From Candidatus Omnitrophota bacterium (GTDB taxonomy: Bacteria; Omnitrophota; Gorgyraeia; Aquiviventales; Aquiviventaceae): DNA of 37,423 nt. The stretch is taken from assembly GCA_023247215.1 (NCBI GenBank), contig JAHFGX010000013.1:1-37423 (forward strand), read 5' to 3'. The notes beneath the pieces are model-generated. The model was not told the DNA's origin. It searched no databases and saw nothing but the letters and a program-made list of their open reading frames with translations. Each line of letters starts with the position of its first letter. Positions within the stretch are counted from its first letter, which is position 1. The translations under genes and the position numbers were made by a program. Below are positions 28,563 through 36,986 of this stretch, piece after piece.

Positions 28563-29966
28563 ATGAGCCAGCGCGGACACAGCCATCGCTCCGAGGCCGG
28601 GATGGTCTTCCTGCTGCAGAGCTACCTGACGATTTTTTGGTTCGTCGTCCTGACCGCCGCCATGCTCACCCGCAGCTCCATGGAGCTGCGCTATGCCCAG
28701 CTGGCGCTGGAGGAGCATCAGGCGTTCTGGCAGGCGGAAGCCGGCGTGGATGAAACGCTCTACGGCATCACAACCAATCCGCCGGTCCTGGCCGCCAACC
28801 ACTGCACCAGGCCGACGGACCAGCTCCTCTCGCTCTCCTCCGCAACCGGGTACGCCTATACGTATCAGGTCTGCCTGAACGACAGCGGCCAATACGCCAT
28901 CGTCTCCATCGGCCAAGGACGCACCTCGGCCATCGAAGAGCTGTCCTCGATGGCGGCGCGTCCCGACACGACGCTGCAGTTCCGCCAGGCAGTCTTGGCC
29001 GTGGACCAAATCGAGATCCGCCAGGCCACGTTCGGTTCGCTCCCCTCCATCTTCACGCAACTCGGGAGCGGCTCGACCGTGCTTCCCTCGTTCAGCGCGC
29101 TGAACTCACAGGCTCACCTGGTGGCGCTCGCCAAGCAGTTGTCGGGGGCGGCCGTGAACCTCTCTGCCAGGTCGTATGTGAAGGGCAACGTCGTGCTCCC
29201 GCCAGGATTGAGCTCGTCCGCCGGCTTGGTCATTGAGAACGAGAGCCACCTCACTAACGAGCAAGGGACCAGCGATGTCAAAACGCTTGAGGACCGCGTG
29301 GTCTTGCCGGAACCCGTGGCGGCGCCGAATGATGCGGTCAACCTGGGCAGTCTGGAGCTGAATGGCTCAACGCGCTGTCTTGCCCCGGGCACCTACCGGG
29401 TCGCCAACGTCATCCTCCGGAAAAACATAGACCGGGATCCGGTCCTCTGCACGACCGGGCCGGTGAATCTCTACGTCACCGGCACCTTCAGGCAGGAAGC
29501 CGGCAAGCTCTACGGCCAACCCTCGACGGATCCGCTCACGCTGGCCGGCATCTCGGGACCGCTGAACCGGTTTTCCCCCAAGCACCTGCGGATTTTCGTG
29601 ACCAGCACCCAGGAGGTGAAGTTCGGCAACGGGTTGAGCGCGGCCGTTGTGTACGCGCCGCTCGCGCATGTGATCGTCGGCGAGAAGCAGGTCTTTCTCG
29701 GCTCGCTGATCGCGAAATTGGCCACCATCGGCTCGACCGGCGCAGGCAACCGGACCTATTTCTTCTATGACCAGGCGCTGGAGGATGAACGTTTTTCGGT
29801 CAACACCAGCGGCAGCATCGCGCTGCAGGCTCAACAGGCCGTGGCCCAAGCCAGCGCCTCGAACTTTGCGATCGGCACGACCCCCTTCCGGGTGATTTCC
29901 GGATTTGACGCCTCCTCCCCGACCAGCACCACCTCGACTACGTGCGCCTCCTGCACGCATCGATAG
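28563..29966 (+). CDS. PilX-like pilus-assembly/minor pilin-like protein
   Basis: AGGAGG SD at 28553-28558; N-terminal TM helix GMVFLLQSYLTIFWFVVLTAAMLTRSSMELRYAQLALEEHQAFWQAEAGVDE. Confidence 0.5.
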   Translation: MSQRGHSHRSEAGMVFLLQSYLTIFWFVVLTAAMLTRSSMELRYAQLALEEHQAFWQAEAGVDETLYGITTNPPVLAANHCTRPTDQLLSLSSATGYAYTYQVCLNDSGQYAIVSIGQGRTSAIEELSSMAARPDTTLQFRQAVLAVDQIEIRQATFGSLPSIFTQLGSGSTVLPSFSALNSQAHLVALAKQLSGAAVNLSARSYVKGNVVLPPGLSSSAGLVIENESHLTNEQGTSDVKTLEDRVVLPEPVAAPNDAVNLGSLELNGSTRCLAPGTYRVANVILRKNIDRDPVLCTTGPVNLYVTGTFRQEAGKLYGQPSTDPLTLAGISGPLNRFSPKHLRIFVTSTQEVKFGNGLSAAVVYAPLAHVIVGEKQVFLGSLIAKLATIGSTGAGNRTYFFYDQALEDERFSVNTSGSIALQAQQAVAQASASNFAIGTTPFRVISGFDASSPTSTTSTTCASCTHR

Positions 29967-30051
29967 TTGACACACCACACGCGGAGACACCGGCCGCCTC
30001 TCACCACGACCACGACGACTAACCCGCTTCCTTGCCCTCCCGTCTCTGCGC

Positions 30052-30067
30052 TATAATACCTGTGATG
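30052..30067 (+). promoter_or_regulatory. putative -10 (TATAAT) 7 nt before ispH ATG; possible leaderless start
   Basis: gcTATAATacctgtgATG, no SD. Confidence 0.5.
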
Positions 30068-31018
30068 CCTATCGAGAAGGTCATTCTGGCCAAGCCCCGT
30101 GGGTTCTGCGCCGGGGTGGACCGGGCCATTGAGACGGTGGAGCTCGCGCTCACCCGCCGGGCCGGGCCGGTCTACGTCCGCCGGGAGATCGTGCACAACC
30201 CGCACGTCGTCAACGCGCTGCGGGAGAAAGGCACCGTCTTCGTCGAGGAATTGGAGGAGGTCCCGGTGGGCGCCACCGCCATCTTCAGCGCCCACGGGGT
30301 CGCGCCCTCGGTGCGCCGCAACGCCGAGGCGCGCGGCCTGCAGGTCATTGACGCCACCTGCCCCCTGGTCACGAAGGTGCACGTCGAAGCGAAGCGCTAC
30401 GCCCAGGCCGGCTACACCATCCTGCTGGTCGGCCATGCCGGGCACGACGAGGTAATCGGCACCACCGGGGAAGCGCCGGAGGCGATCCGGCTCGTGCAGA
30501 CGGTGGAGGAGGCGGACCGCGTCGAGGTCGCCAACCCGGACAAGGTGGCGGTGATCACGCAGACCACCCTTAGCCTCGACGACACCGCGGCCATCATCGC
30601 CGCGTTGAAGCGGCGGTTCCCGTTGCTGGTGGCGCCGGCGAAGCAGGACATCTGCTACGCCACGCAAAACCGGCAGAACGCCGTCAAGGCGATCACGGCG
30701 GAAGCGGAAGTCATCCTGGTGATCGGCGCCAAGAACAGCTCCAACTCCATCCGCCTCACCGAAGTCGCCGAGGATGCGGGGCGGCGGGCCTACCTGATCA
30801 ACCACGCCTCGGAGATTGATCCCCGCTGGCTGGAGGGCGCGCGCTGCGTCGGCGTCACCTCCGGCGCCTCGGCCCCGGAGCATTTGGTGCAGGAAGTCGT
30901 CGAGCGGCTGAAAACCCTGGGCGCCTCCCGCGTCGAAGAGTGGGAGCTGGTGCGCGAGGACGTCAACTTCGGCCTGCCGAGCGAGCTGACCGACCCCATC
31001 TCGAAAACCCGCGTCTGA
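30065..31018 (+). CDS. ispH: 4-hydroxy-3-methylbut-2-enyl diphosphate reductase
   Basis: [84 protein letters not shown]. Confidence 0.96.
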   Translation: MPIEKVILAKPRGFCAGVDRAIETVELALTRRAGPVYVRREIVHNPHVVNALREKGTVFVEELEEVPVGATAIFSAHGVAPSVRRNAEARGLQVIDATCPLVTKVHVEAKRYAQAGYTILLVGHAGHDEVIGTTGEAPEAIRLVQTVEEADRVEVANPDKVAVITQTTLSLDDTAAIIAALKRRFPLLVAPAKQDICYATQNRQNAVKAITAEAEVILVIGAKNSSNSIRLTEVAEDAGRRAYLINHASEIDPRWLEGARCVGVTSGASAPEHLVQEVVERLKTLGASRVEEWELVREDVNFGLPSELTDPISKTRV

Positions 31019-31031
31019 TCCGCCGGCCTCC

Positions 31032-31445
31032 GTGAAACACCTCACCGACTACCTGTGGTTCCACACCAAGACGCGCCGTGACCTCGTCAATATCACCGAC
31101 CGGGTGGAGGCGCTGGTGGCGCGCAGCGGCGTCCAGGAAGGGTTCTGCCTCGTTTCCGCCATGCACATCACCGCCGGCATCTGGGTGAATGACGATGAGG
31201 AAGGATTATGGAAAGACCTGTGGGAATTGCTGGACCGGCTGGTCCCAGTGGAACGGGCGTACCAGCACCATCTGACCGGGGAAGACAACGGCGACGCGCA
31301 CCTGAAGCGCACGCTGGTCCACCATCAAGCCATGCTCCCGATCACCAAGGGCAAATTGGACCTGGGCCCCTGGGAGCAGGTGTTTTATGCTGAGTTCGAC
31401 GGACGGCGCAAGAAGCGCGTCGTCGTGAAGATCCTCGGCGAGTAG
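31032..31445 (+). CDS. YjbQ family protein (secondary thiamine-phosphate synthase family)
   Basis: 137 aa, GTG start; [85 protein letters not shown]. Confidence 0.92.
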   Translation: MKHLTDYLWFHTKTRRDLVNITDRVEALVARSGVQEGFCLVSAMHITAGIWVNDDEEGLWKDLWELLDRLVPVERAYQHHLTGEDNGDAHLKRTLVHHQAMLPITKGKLDLGPWEQVFYAEFDGRRKKRVVVKILGE

Positions 31446-31458
31446 CCCGCCTATTCCC

Positions 31459-32700
31459 CTACCTGCGCAACAGCTCCTCGGCGTCCAGACGATGGTAGGG
31501 GGTCTGCGCCGCCCGCATGGCACCCTGCGCGTTGGCGACCCACACCTCGGGCCAGGCGAACACCACGCTTTGCACGTTGGAGCCGGGAGCCACCGCCTGG
31601 GCGATCTGCTTCGCGCGCTCCGCATCCACGTGGCCGTACTGCGCCATCAGGCCGGCCGCCTGCCCCAGATACCGCGTCTCGTAGGCCGAGCCGGACGGCG
31701 GCTCGACGCCCGGATGCTTGGGGTTGCCGCCTGACGCAAGCTGGCTCGCTCGGATCGCTTGATCCATCGCCGTATCCGCGCGCAAGACCGCATCCGGCAT
31801 GGGGCGCGCGTAGGGCGCCGCCTGCTCCTTCGGATCATTCGCCTCAAACACGACGGACCGCCGGTGCGTCGTCTCGATGGCGATGGCGCGCGGCGCCTTG
31901 GCATCCGCGATGACGTAATTGACGCCCACCGTCCGTGGAGCCGTCTGGATGATCGCGGCCGCCTCATCGAGGCTGTTCCCCTCCTCCAGCACGCGGCGCA
32001 TCAGGAAGACCATGGGGATCCCGCGGGCGGACACATCCTGGGTCTCCGCGCCCACCTGCCCGATGGAGACGGCGGCGTCATTGATCCCGCTGAGGACACC
32101 GATGAACCCCGCCCATCCCAGGTTGAGAAACGCGTGCCGGCCCGCCGGCCGCACGACAAACACGGTGGCAAACTGCTGGATGCCGACTTCGATATTCCAG
32201 TCCAAATTTCTGGTGTGCACCAGCCGTCCCGACGAGGTGGCGCGTCCCCAGGCCGCGAGGCCGGCGCAGGCATAGGTACGGTCGGGAATCGCATGGAAGC
32301 GGGTCAGCTCGCGCAGCGGCACGCCGGACCCGTCCGAGAGACCCCGAAGCTCCTGGCGATAGGCTGCGGGAAGAAAGGCCCAGCTCTGCGCCCAGGCGCG
32401 GTCCAGCCACCAGTCCGCCGCCCAGCGATCCACCAGCGGGAGGCGCAGATAGCGCCGGAAATATCCCAGGACCTGCGCCACCGCCTGCCGGACCGGCTCG
32501 CGCAGCAGCTCCCCGTGCTGCCGCCCTAGCTCGTAAGGCTCCCCTTCGAGATATACAATGCGCAGTCCTTCCCTTTCCTCTAGACGACCTGCCGCACTCA
32601 ATGGGGTGGAGTGACATACCAGCAAGGAAAGGAAGAGCGCGCTCCATGCCACGTGGCGTCGGGAGTGCCGGAGCGGCACGTCGGAATTTCGAGCGGGCAT
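31459..32700 (-). CDS. secreted C45-family (linear amide C-N hydrolase / acyltransferase-like) protein
   Basis: signal peptide SALFLSLLVCHSTPLSAA; YELGRQHGELLREPVR; CAGLAAWGRATSSGRLVHTRNLDWN; GWAGFIGVLSGINDAAVSIGQVGA; GTG at 32652 is an alternative start. Confidence 0.8.
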   Translation of the reverse strand: MPARNSDVPLRHSRRHVAWSALFLSLLVCHSTPLSAAGRLEEREGLRIVYLEGEPYELGRQHGELLREPVRQAVAQVLGYFRRYLRLPLVDRWAADWWLDRAWAQSWAFLPAAYRQELRGLSDGSGVPLRELTRFHAIPDRTYACAGLAAWGRATSSGRLVHTRNLDWNIEVGIQQFATVFVVRPAGRHAFLNLGWAGFIGVLSGINDAAVSIGQVGAETQDVSARGIPMVFLMRRVLEEGNSLDEAAAIIQTAPRTVGVNYVIADAKAPRAIAIETTHRRSVVFEANDPKEQAAPYARPMPDAVLRADTAMDQAIRASQLASGGNPKHPGVEPPSGSAYETRYLGQAAGLMAQYGHVDAERAKQIAQAVAPGSNVQSVVFAWPEVWVANAQGAMRAAQTPYHRLDAEELLRR

Positions 32701-32797
32701 GGTGCCGAACACAGTGAGGCGAGCGAGAAATTCCGTCGAGCGAAGCGAGCCTCGCTGGGGCGAGCGAGCGATGCCGCGACGGTGCTCCCGACGCCAC
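32653..32797. repeat. 145-bp element bounded by perfect 13-bp inverted repeats, with internal nested inverted repeats
   Basis: GTGGCGTCGGGAG (32653-32665) / CTCCCGACGCCAC (32785-32797); inner TCGGAATTTC / GAAATTCCGTCGA. Confidence 0.75.
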
Positions 32798-32798
32798 A

Positions 32799-34094
32799 TC
32801 ATCGGTCGAGCTCCGACATCATCCGCTTCAACTCCTCCACGATCAGCGGCCCCGTCGTCGGCCCATTGAAGCTCATCAGCGCCTCATACGCGCCGCTGTC
32901 GTACCAGCGGCTCGGCAGGCAATAGCCGATATAGTCGTCGGCGAACCCCGCGATCAGGCCGGTCCAGCCGTGCTCCCGTGCCGCCTGCTTCAGCTCGAAC
33001 CCCAACTCAGACGACAGGTCGCAGGGCACCCCGATCAGCGCCGTGCGCCCGATGGCGACAAGCGACAGGGTGGCATCGTCGTCCACGAGCCGGCGGCCCA
33101 GCCAGTTCGGCAGCGTGAAGGCCCGGCTGAGGCGCGCCCGCGCCGGCGGAAGCGGGATGGTCCGTTGCGCGGCCTGCAGGACAGCGGGCGCGACCGGCTC
33201 AACATGCTCCAGCATGGCGAACGTCTCCTGCGCGATCCCCTGCCCGATCCGATCCGCGCGTTCGAACGCCTCGCCGGATTTGACCGGAGCTTGATCCCCG
33301 ACCGACCCGGCCAGGAAGAGGCACACCGCCTGCGGAAATCGCTGCGCCAGCGCGCGACACGCCGCCCCGGGATAATCCGACGAGAGCTGCCGGTTCCAGC
33401 TTCCCAGCGTCGTCGGGTGCGCGGAAAAATTGATGAGGAGCGCCAGCGGGTCATGGCCGGCGGCAGGATAGACGGCCAGCACCGCCAGCTCAGGGTCCGT
33501 CACGCCGTGGGGGTCCATGCGGTTCTGAATGAACTGGGGCAGTGAGGATCGCGCCAGGCCGATGCGGGCGGGGACCGTCCGCGCCGCGGCGCGCTCGACC
33601 GCCTGGGCTGCCGCCTCGACGAGCGCGTCAAACACGCGCGGGTCATAATGCCCCATGGAGATTTTCTCGAGGAACCGGCGGCCGTAAGCGCCGGGGCCGG
33701 AGTGCGTGTGCGTCGCCGCGACGAGCAGCGAGCATGAGGGCTCGACACGTCCACCGGCGATCAGGCGATCCTGGATCGCCTGCGATAGCGCCTCGTCAAT
33801 GATGAGCACGTCCAGGCTCACCAGCGCGACCAGGCGCGCTCCGTCCTGCCACACCAGCGCGTGCGCGCCCACCGGATCGTGCAGGCCGGTGGAGGGCTGT
33901 CCCTTGCGGCGGCTGTAGCCGGCCAACGGCACGCCGCGCGGCAAGACAAACTCGGCGGAGGCGGCCCCGGCCTGAAGCTCGCTGCCCCACCCGGCGTTCG
34001 GCCACGCGGCGCACGCCAGGCACAGCGCGATGAGTACGAGCCGGCTCAGAGCGCGGCCGCGGGAGATGCTGGGACGCGCTCTACACCGCGCCAT
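32799..34094 (-). CDS. secreted neutral/alkaline ceramidase N-terminal-domain-like amidohydrolase
   Basis: ELQAGAASAEFVLPRGVPLAGY; LLVAATHTHSGPGAYG; INFSAHPTTLGSWNRQLSSDYPG; FLAGSVGDQAP. Confidence 0.8.
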   Translation of the reverse strand: MARCRARPSISRGRALSRLVLIALCLACAAWPNAGWGSELQAGAASAEFVLPRGVPLAGYSRRKGQPSTGLHDPVGAHALVWQDGARLVALVSLDVLIIDEALSQAIQDRLIAGGRVEPSCSLLVAATHTHSGPGAYGRRFLEKISMGHYDPRVFDALVEAAAQAVERAAARTVPARIGLARSSLPQFIQNRMDPHGVTDPELAVLAVYPAAGHDPLALLINFSAHPTTLGSWNRQLSSDYPGAACRALAQRFPQAVCLFLAGSVGDQAPVKSGEAFERADRIGQGIAQETFAMLEHVEPVAPAVLQAAQRTIPLPPARARLSRAFTLPNWLGRRLVDDDATLSLVAIGRTALIGVPCDLSSELGFELKQAAREHGWTGLIAGFADDYIGYCLPSRWYDSGAYEALMSFNGPTTGPLIVEELKRMMSELDR

Positions 34095-35572
34095 CACGCC
34101 CGGGAGCGCTCCAGCTCTTCCCGAGCGACGCGGATGGCCTCCTCGACCCCGGCGACGCGCCCCTCCGCCTGCGCCTCCTGGACCGCCTGCAGGAGCCGGC
34201 CGATGAGCGGGCCGGGAGGCAGCCCCAATGCCGCCATGAGCTGGCGGCCGTCCACCAGCTTCGGCGGAGCGATCGCCTCTTCCGGCTTGAAGAAATAGGC
34301 GCACAGCAGCTCCTCCAACCGGGCGCGCTGCTGGTCAATTTGATCCACGTGAGAAGAAGGGCCGCGCGTCGCCAGCCGGTCGGCCCACCACACGAGCAGG
34401 CAGGCGGGGCCGTCCTCGCCCAAATCCCGGAAGAACCGGAACACCGCCCGAGCCGTCAACTGCGCCTCGCGGCTCAGATGGCCCGGACGCAAGTGCGACC
34501 GGATCAGGCGCTCGACGGTCTCGGCTTCGCGGTTCGCCAACCGCAGGCGCTCCGTCACGCCGCCGATCAGCTCGGCGCCGAAGTGCTCGTGCCCGAGGAA
34601 CCAGATGTCGCCGTCCGGCTTGACCCGCCGGGTCGCCGGTTTGCCCACGTCGTGGAAAAGCCCGGCTAGCTTGATCAGGGCCTTGCGGGAGCGCCCTTCC
34701 ACCGGCTCGACCGCGCAGTAGCCGGCCATCGGCGCGCGCAACGCCTCGGTGAACTCGGCGAAATCCCGCAGCATCCGGTCGCACTGGGCGACGGTTTCCA
34801 GCTCATGCCCCAGCACGTCCAGGTGATGATACCCGCCCTGGTCCATCCCGCGCCCCGGAGCCAGCTCGGGAAACAGCCGGCCCAGCACGCCGAGCTGGTC
34901 CAGCGCTCTCATGGCCGGCGCGGCCGCGTCCGTCTGGAACACCGCCAGCAGCTCGTCGCGGATGCGCTCGCCAGACACGCCGGCGAGGCGCGGGGCGGCC
35001 GCCGCCATCAACGGGAGCATGGTGGGATCCATCTGGAATCCCAAGGCGGCGGCAAACCGGAACGCGCGCAGGATGCGCACCGGATCCTCTTTGAAGGTCT
35101 GCGGAAAGCACGCGCGCAATACGCCCTCGGCAGCATCGCGCCGGCCCGCCAGCGGATCGAGGATGCGCGCGTTCCACTGAGGTTCCCGGCACCACTGCTC
35201 AAGCGGGATGGCAAGGGCGTTGACGGTAAAGTCGCGCCGTTGCAGATCCTCCTCGATCGTCCGGCCGCGGAACTGCGCGCAGTCCACCTCGACCCGGATC
35301 GCCGGAGAGGAGAAGACCACCCGGGCGGTCGGCTGCGCCTCATCCAGGCAGATATAGGTCCCGTCCAACTGGCCCGCGATCCGGCGGGCGAAGGCCAGCG
35401 CCTCCGACGGCATCGCCAGGTCCACGTTGATCCGCGACAGGGACGGCAGCGGACGACCGAGAACGGCGTCGCGCAGCAGCCCGCCCACCAGGTAGACGGG
35501 ATGCCCGGCGGCGCGGGCGGCGTCGGCGATGCGGCCGAGCAGCGTTCGAAGCGATTCCAACGTCGTCTCCAT
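34094..35572 (-). CDS. CCA tRNA nucleotidyltransferase / poly(A) polymerase family, with HD domain
   Basis: VYLVGGLLRDAVLGR; RRDFTVNALAIPL; DPVRILRAFRFAAALGF; LAGLFHDVGKPATR; ATGA overlap with the downstream gene. Confidence 0.92.
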   Translation of the reverse strand: METTLESLRTLLGRIADAARAAGHPVYLVGGLLRDAVLGRPLPSLSRINVDLAMPSEALAFARRIAGQLDGTYICLDEAQPTARVVFSSPAIRVEVDCAQFRGRTIEEDLQRRDFTVNALAIPLEQWCREPQWNARILDPLAGRRDAAEGVLRACFPQTFKEDPVRILRAFRFAAALGFQMDPTMLPLMAAAAPRLAGVSGERIRDELLAVFQTDAAAPAMRALDQLGVLGRLFPELAPGRGMDQGGYHHLDVLGHELETVAQCDRMLRDFAEFTEALRAPMAGYCAVEPVEGRSRKALIKLAGLFHDVGKPATRRVKPDGDIWFLGHEHFGAELIGGVTERLRLANREAETVERLIRSHLRPGHLSREAQLTARAVFRFFRDLGEDGPACLLVWWADRLATRGPSSHVDQIDQQRARLEELLCAYFFKPEEAIAPPKLVDGRQLMAALGLPPGPLIGRLLQAVQEAQAEGRVAGVEEAIRVAREELERSRA

Positions 35573-35597
35573 GCGCGTCTGGTATTATACCTTGCCC

Positions 35598-35626
35598 TTG
35601 ACAAGCTCCGTTCGGTATTCAACAAT
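35598..35626 (+). promoter_or_regulatory. putative promoter TTGACA -17- AACAAT upstream of the TPR gene
   Basis: TTGACA 35598-35603; AACAAT 35621-35626; ATG 35633. Confidence 0.4.
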
Positions 35627-35632
35627 ACCCGC

Positions 35633-36025
35633 ATGCACAAACGGTCGCGCACGAAAGAACTGCTGGAATTTGAAATCGGATTTTATGAGCGGCTCCTGGA
35701 GGCCCATCCGGATTTCACGGATGCGCTCGTGGCGCTCGGCGAGGCGTATACGCGCAGCCGGCTCTACGACAAGGGGTTGGCGGTGGACCTGAAGCTGACC
35801 CAACTGAAAGGCCGCGATCCGGTGGTGTGGTACAACCTGGCGTGCAGCTATTCCCTGCTCAACCGGTCCGACGAATCCCTGGACGCGCTGCAGCGGGCTA
35901 TCACGCTCGGCTACGACGACTTTTCCCACCTGGGCAAGGACTCGGACCTGTCGCACTTGCGCCAGTCGCCGAAGTTCCGCCGCTTCCTCGAAACCCTCAT
36001 CCCTGCGAAACCCTCAGCGGCGTGA
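35633..36025 (+). CDS. small TPR-repeat protein
   Basis: 130 aa; DALVALGEAYTRSRLYDKGLAVDLKLTQLKGRDPVVWYNLACSYSLLNRSDESLDALQRAITLGY. Confidence 0.8.
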   Translation: MHKRSRTKELLEFEIGFYERLLEAHPDFTDALVALGEAYTRSRLYDKGLAVDLKLTQLKGRDPVVWYNLACSYSLLNRSDESLDALQRAITLGYDDFSHLGKDSDLSHLRQSPKFRRFLETLIPAKPSAA

Positions 36026-36523
36026 GGCCGGCTCGGCCCACAACCCGCGCCGGTTGGCCCGCGCCCGTTTCGCCAGCTCGCGGAACTCCTCGGCGTGCTT
36101 CACGTTGGGCGGGATCGTCAGCAGGTGCGCGTAGCCGTCCTCCACGAGCTGCGCATTGATCAGGCGCTCCTCGACATAGACATAGGCCAGCAGCCGCCCG
36201 TAGCGATCGTACGGCTGCGCGTCGTATTCCAACCGCACGGTTTTCCCTTCAACCAGCCGCCGGTTCGCCTCGGAGGCTTCGTGGCCGAACGGCTGGGGTT
36301 CCTCGACCCACCGCTCGCCTTCCCGGCGACGGACCTCCGGGGTGTCAATCCCGATGTACCGCACGAGGCGCCCGTCATCGAGCTCGATCGTATCGCCGTC
36401 CACCGCCCGGCGGACGTGCGCCGTCGTCGGCAGCGGGGACGCGCAGCTGGCGACAGGCAGCGCAAGGCTGAGCAGTACGACCGCGACCCAGCGTCGAGCA
36501 GAGTGGAAAAACGCGGCGGTCAC
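36014..36523 (-). CDS. thermonuclease family (SNase-like) lipoprotein
   Basis: lipobox LPVASC; RRAVDGDTIELDDGRLVRYIGIDTPE; YDRYGRLLAYVYVEERLINAQLVEDGYA. Confidence 0.92.
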   Translation of the reverse strand: MTAAFFHSARRWVAVVLLSLALPVASCASPLPTTAHVRRAVDGDTIELDDGRLVRYIGIDTPEVRRREGERWVEEPQPFGHEASEANRRLVEGKTVRLEYDAQPYDRYGRLLAYVYVEERLINAQLVEDGYAHLLTIPPNVKHAEEFRELAKRARANRRGLWAEPASRR

Positions 36524-36834
36524 GTGTGCAACGGCTTGCCGACTTTCGCTTCGAGCGACGCCACCTTCGAGGTGATGCGGCCTAGCCCGGGCTGGTCGCG
36601 GCGATCGTCAATGCGGATCGTCGTCATCACGCGCAGCGCCTGCTTCAGCATCGCCTCATGGCATTGCTTGGCCAGCTTCATGACGTCATCCCAGCTTCCC
36701 TCGACGACGGTGCCCATGGGCCCCACCCGGTACGCCAACCCGCTGGCGTCAATCAGCGTCGCCACGTGGGCCAGCACCGAGCTCACGCTCGCGCTTCCCG
36801 TCCCGATCGGCACGATCTCCAGTTCCGCCAACAT
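36520..36834 (-). CDS. MTH1187/YkoF-type thiamine-binding family protein
   Basis: MLAELEIVPIGTGSASVSSVLAHVATLIDASGLAYRVGPMGTVVEGSWDDVMKLAKQCHE. Confidence 0.85.
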   Translation of the reverse strand: MLAELEIVPIGTGSASVSSVLAHVATLIDASGLAYRVGPMGTVVEGSWDDVMKLAKQCHEAMLKQALRVMTTIRIDDRRDQPGLGRITSKVASLEAKVGKPLHT

Positions 36835-36879
36835 AATGGTTCATCTCCCATTCTTCGTGACAGACAGTCCAGCTCTGAA

Positions 36880-36985
36880 GCGGCGACCATCGGGGTAGCC
36901 GCGGCCGGAACCCTTCCGGTTCCGGCACTCCGCGCCGACCCTGATGGTCGGCGCTCCGGAATGCCGAGCGCGGCGGGCGCTCGGC
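36880..36985. repeat. array of four consecutive 23-nt hairpins, each with 9-bp arms and 5-nt loop
   Basis: 36880-36902, 36904-36926, 36932-36954, 36963-36985; three perfect, the first with one g/a mismatch. Confidence 0.9.
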
Positions 36986-36986
36986 C

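Noticed and set aside
32719-32772. GCGAGCGAG-type short repeats considered as a CRISPR-like array
   Set aside because: Units are too short and irregular with no spacers; better explained as internal sequence of the 145-bp inverted-repeat element.
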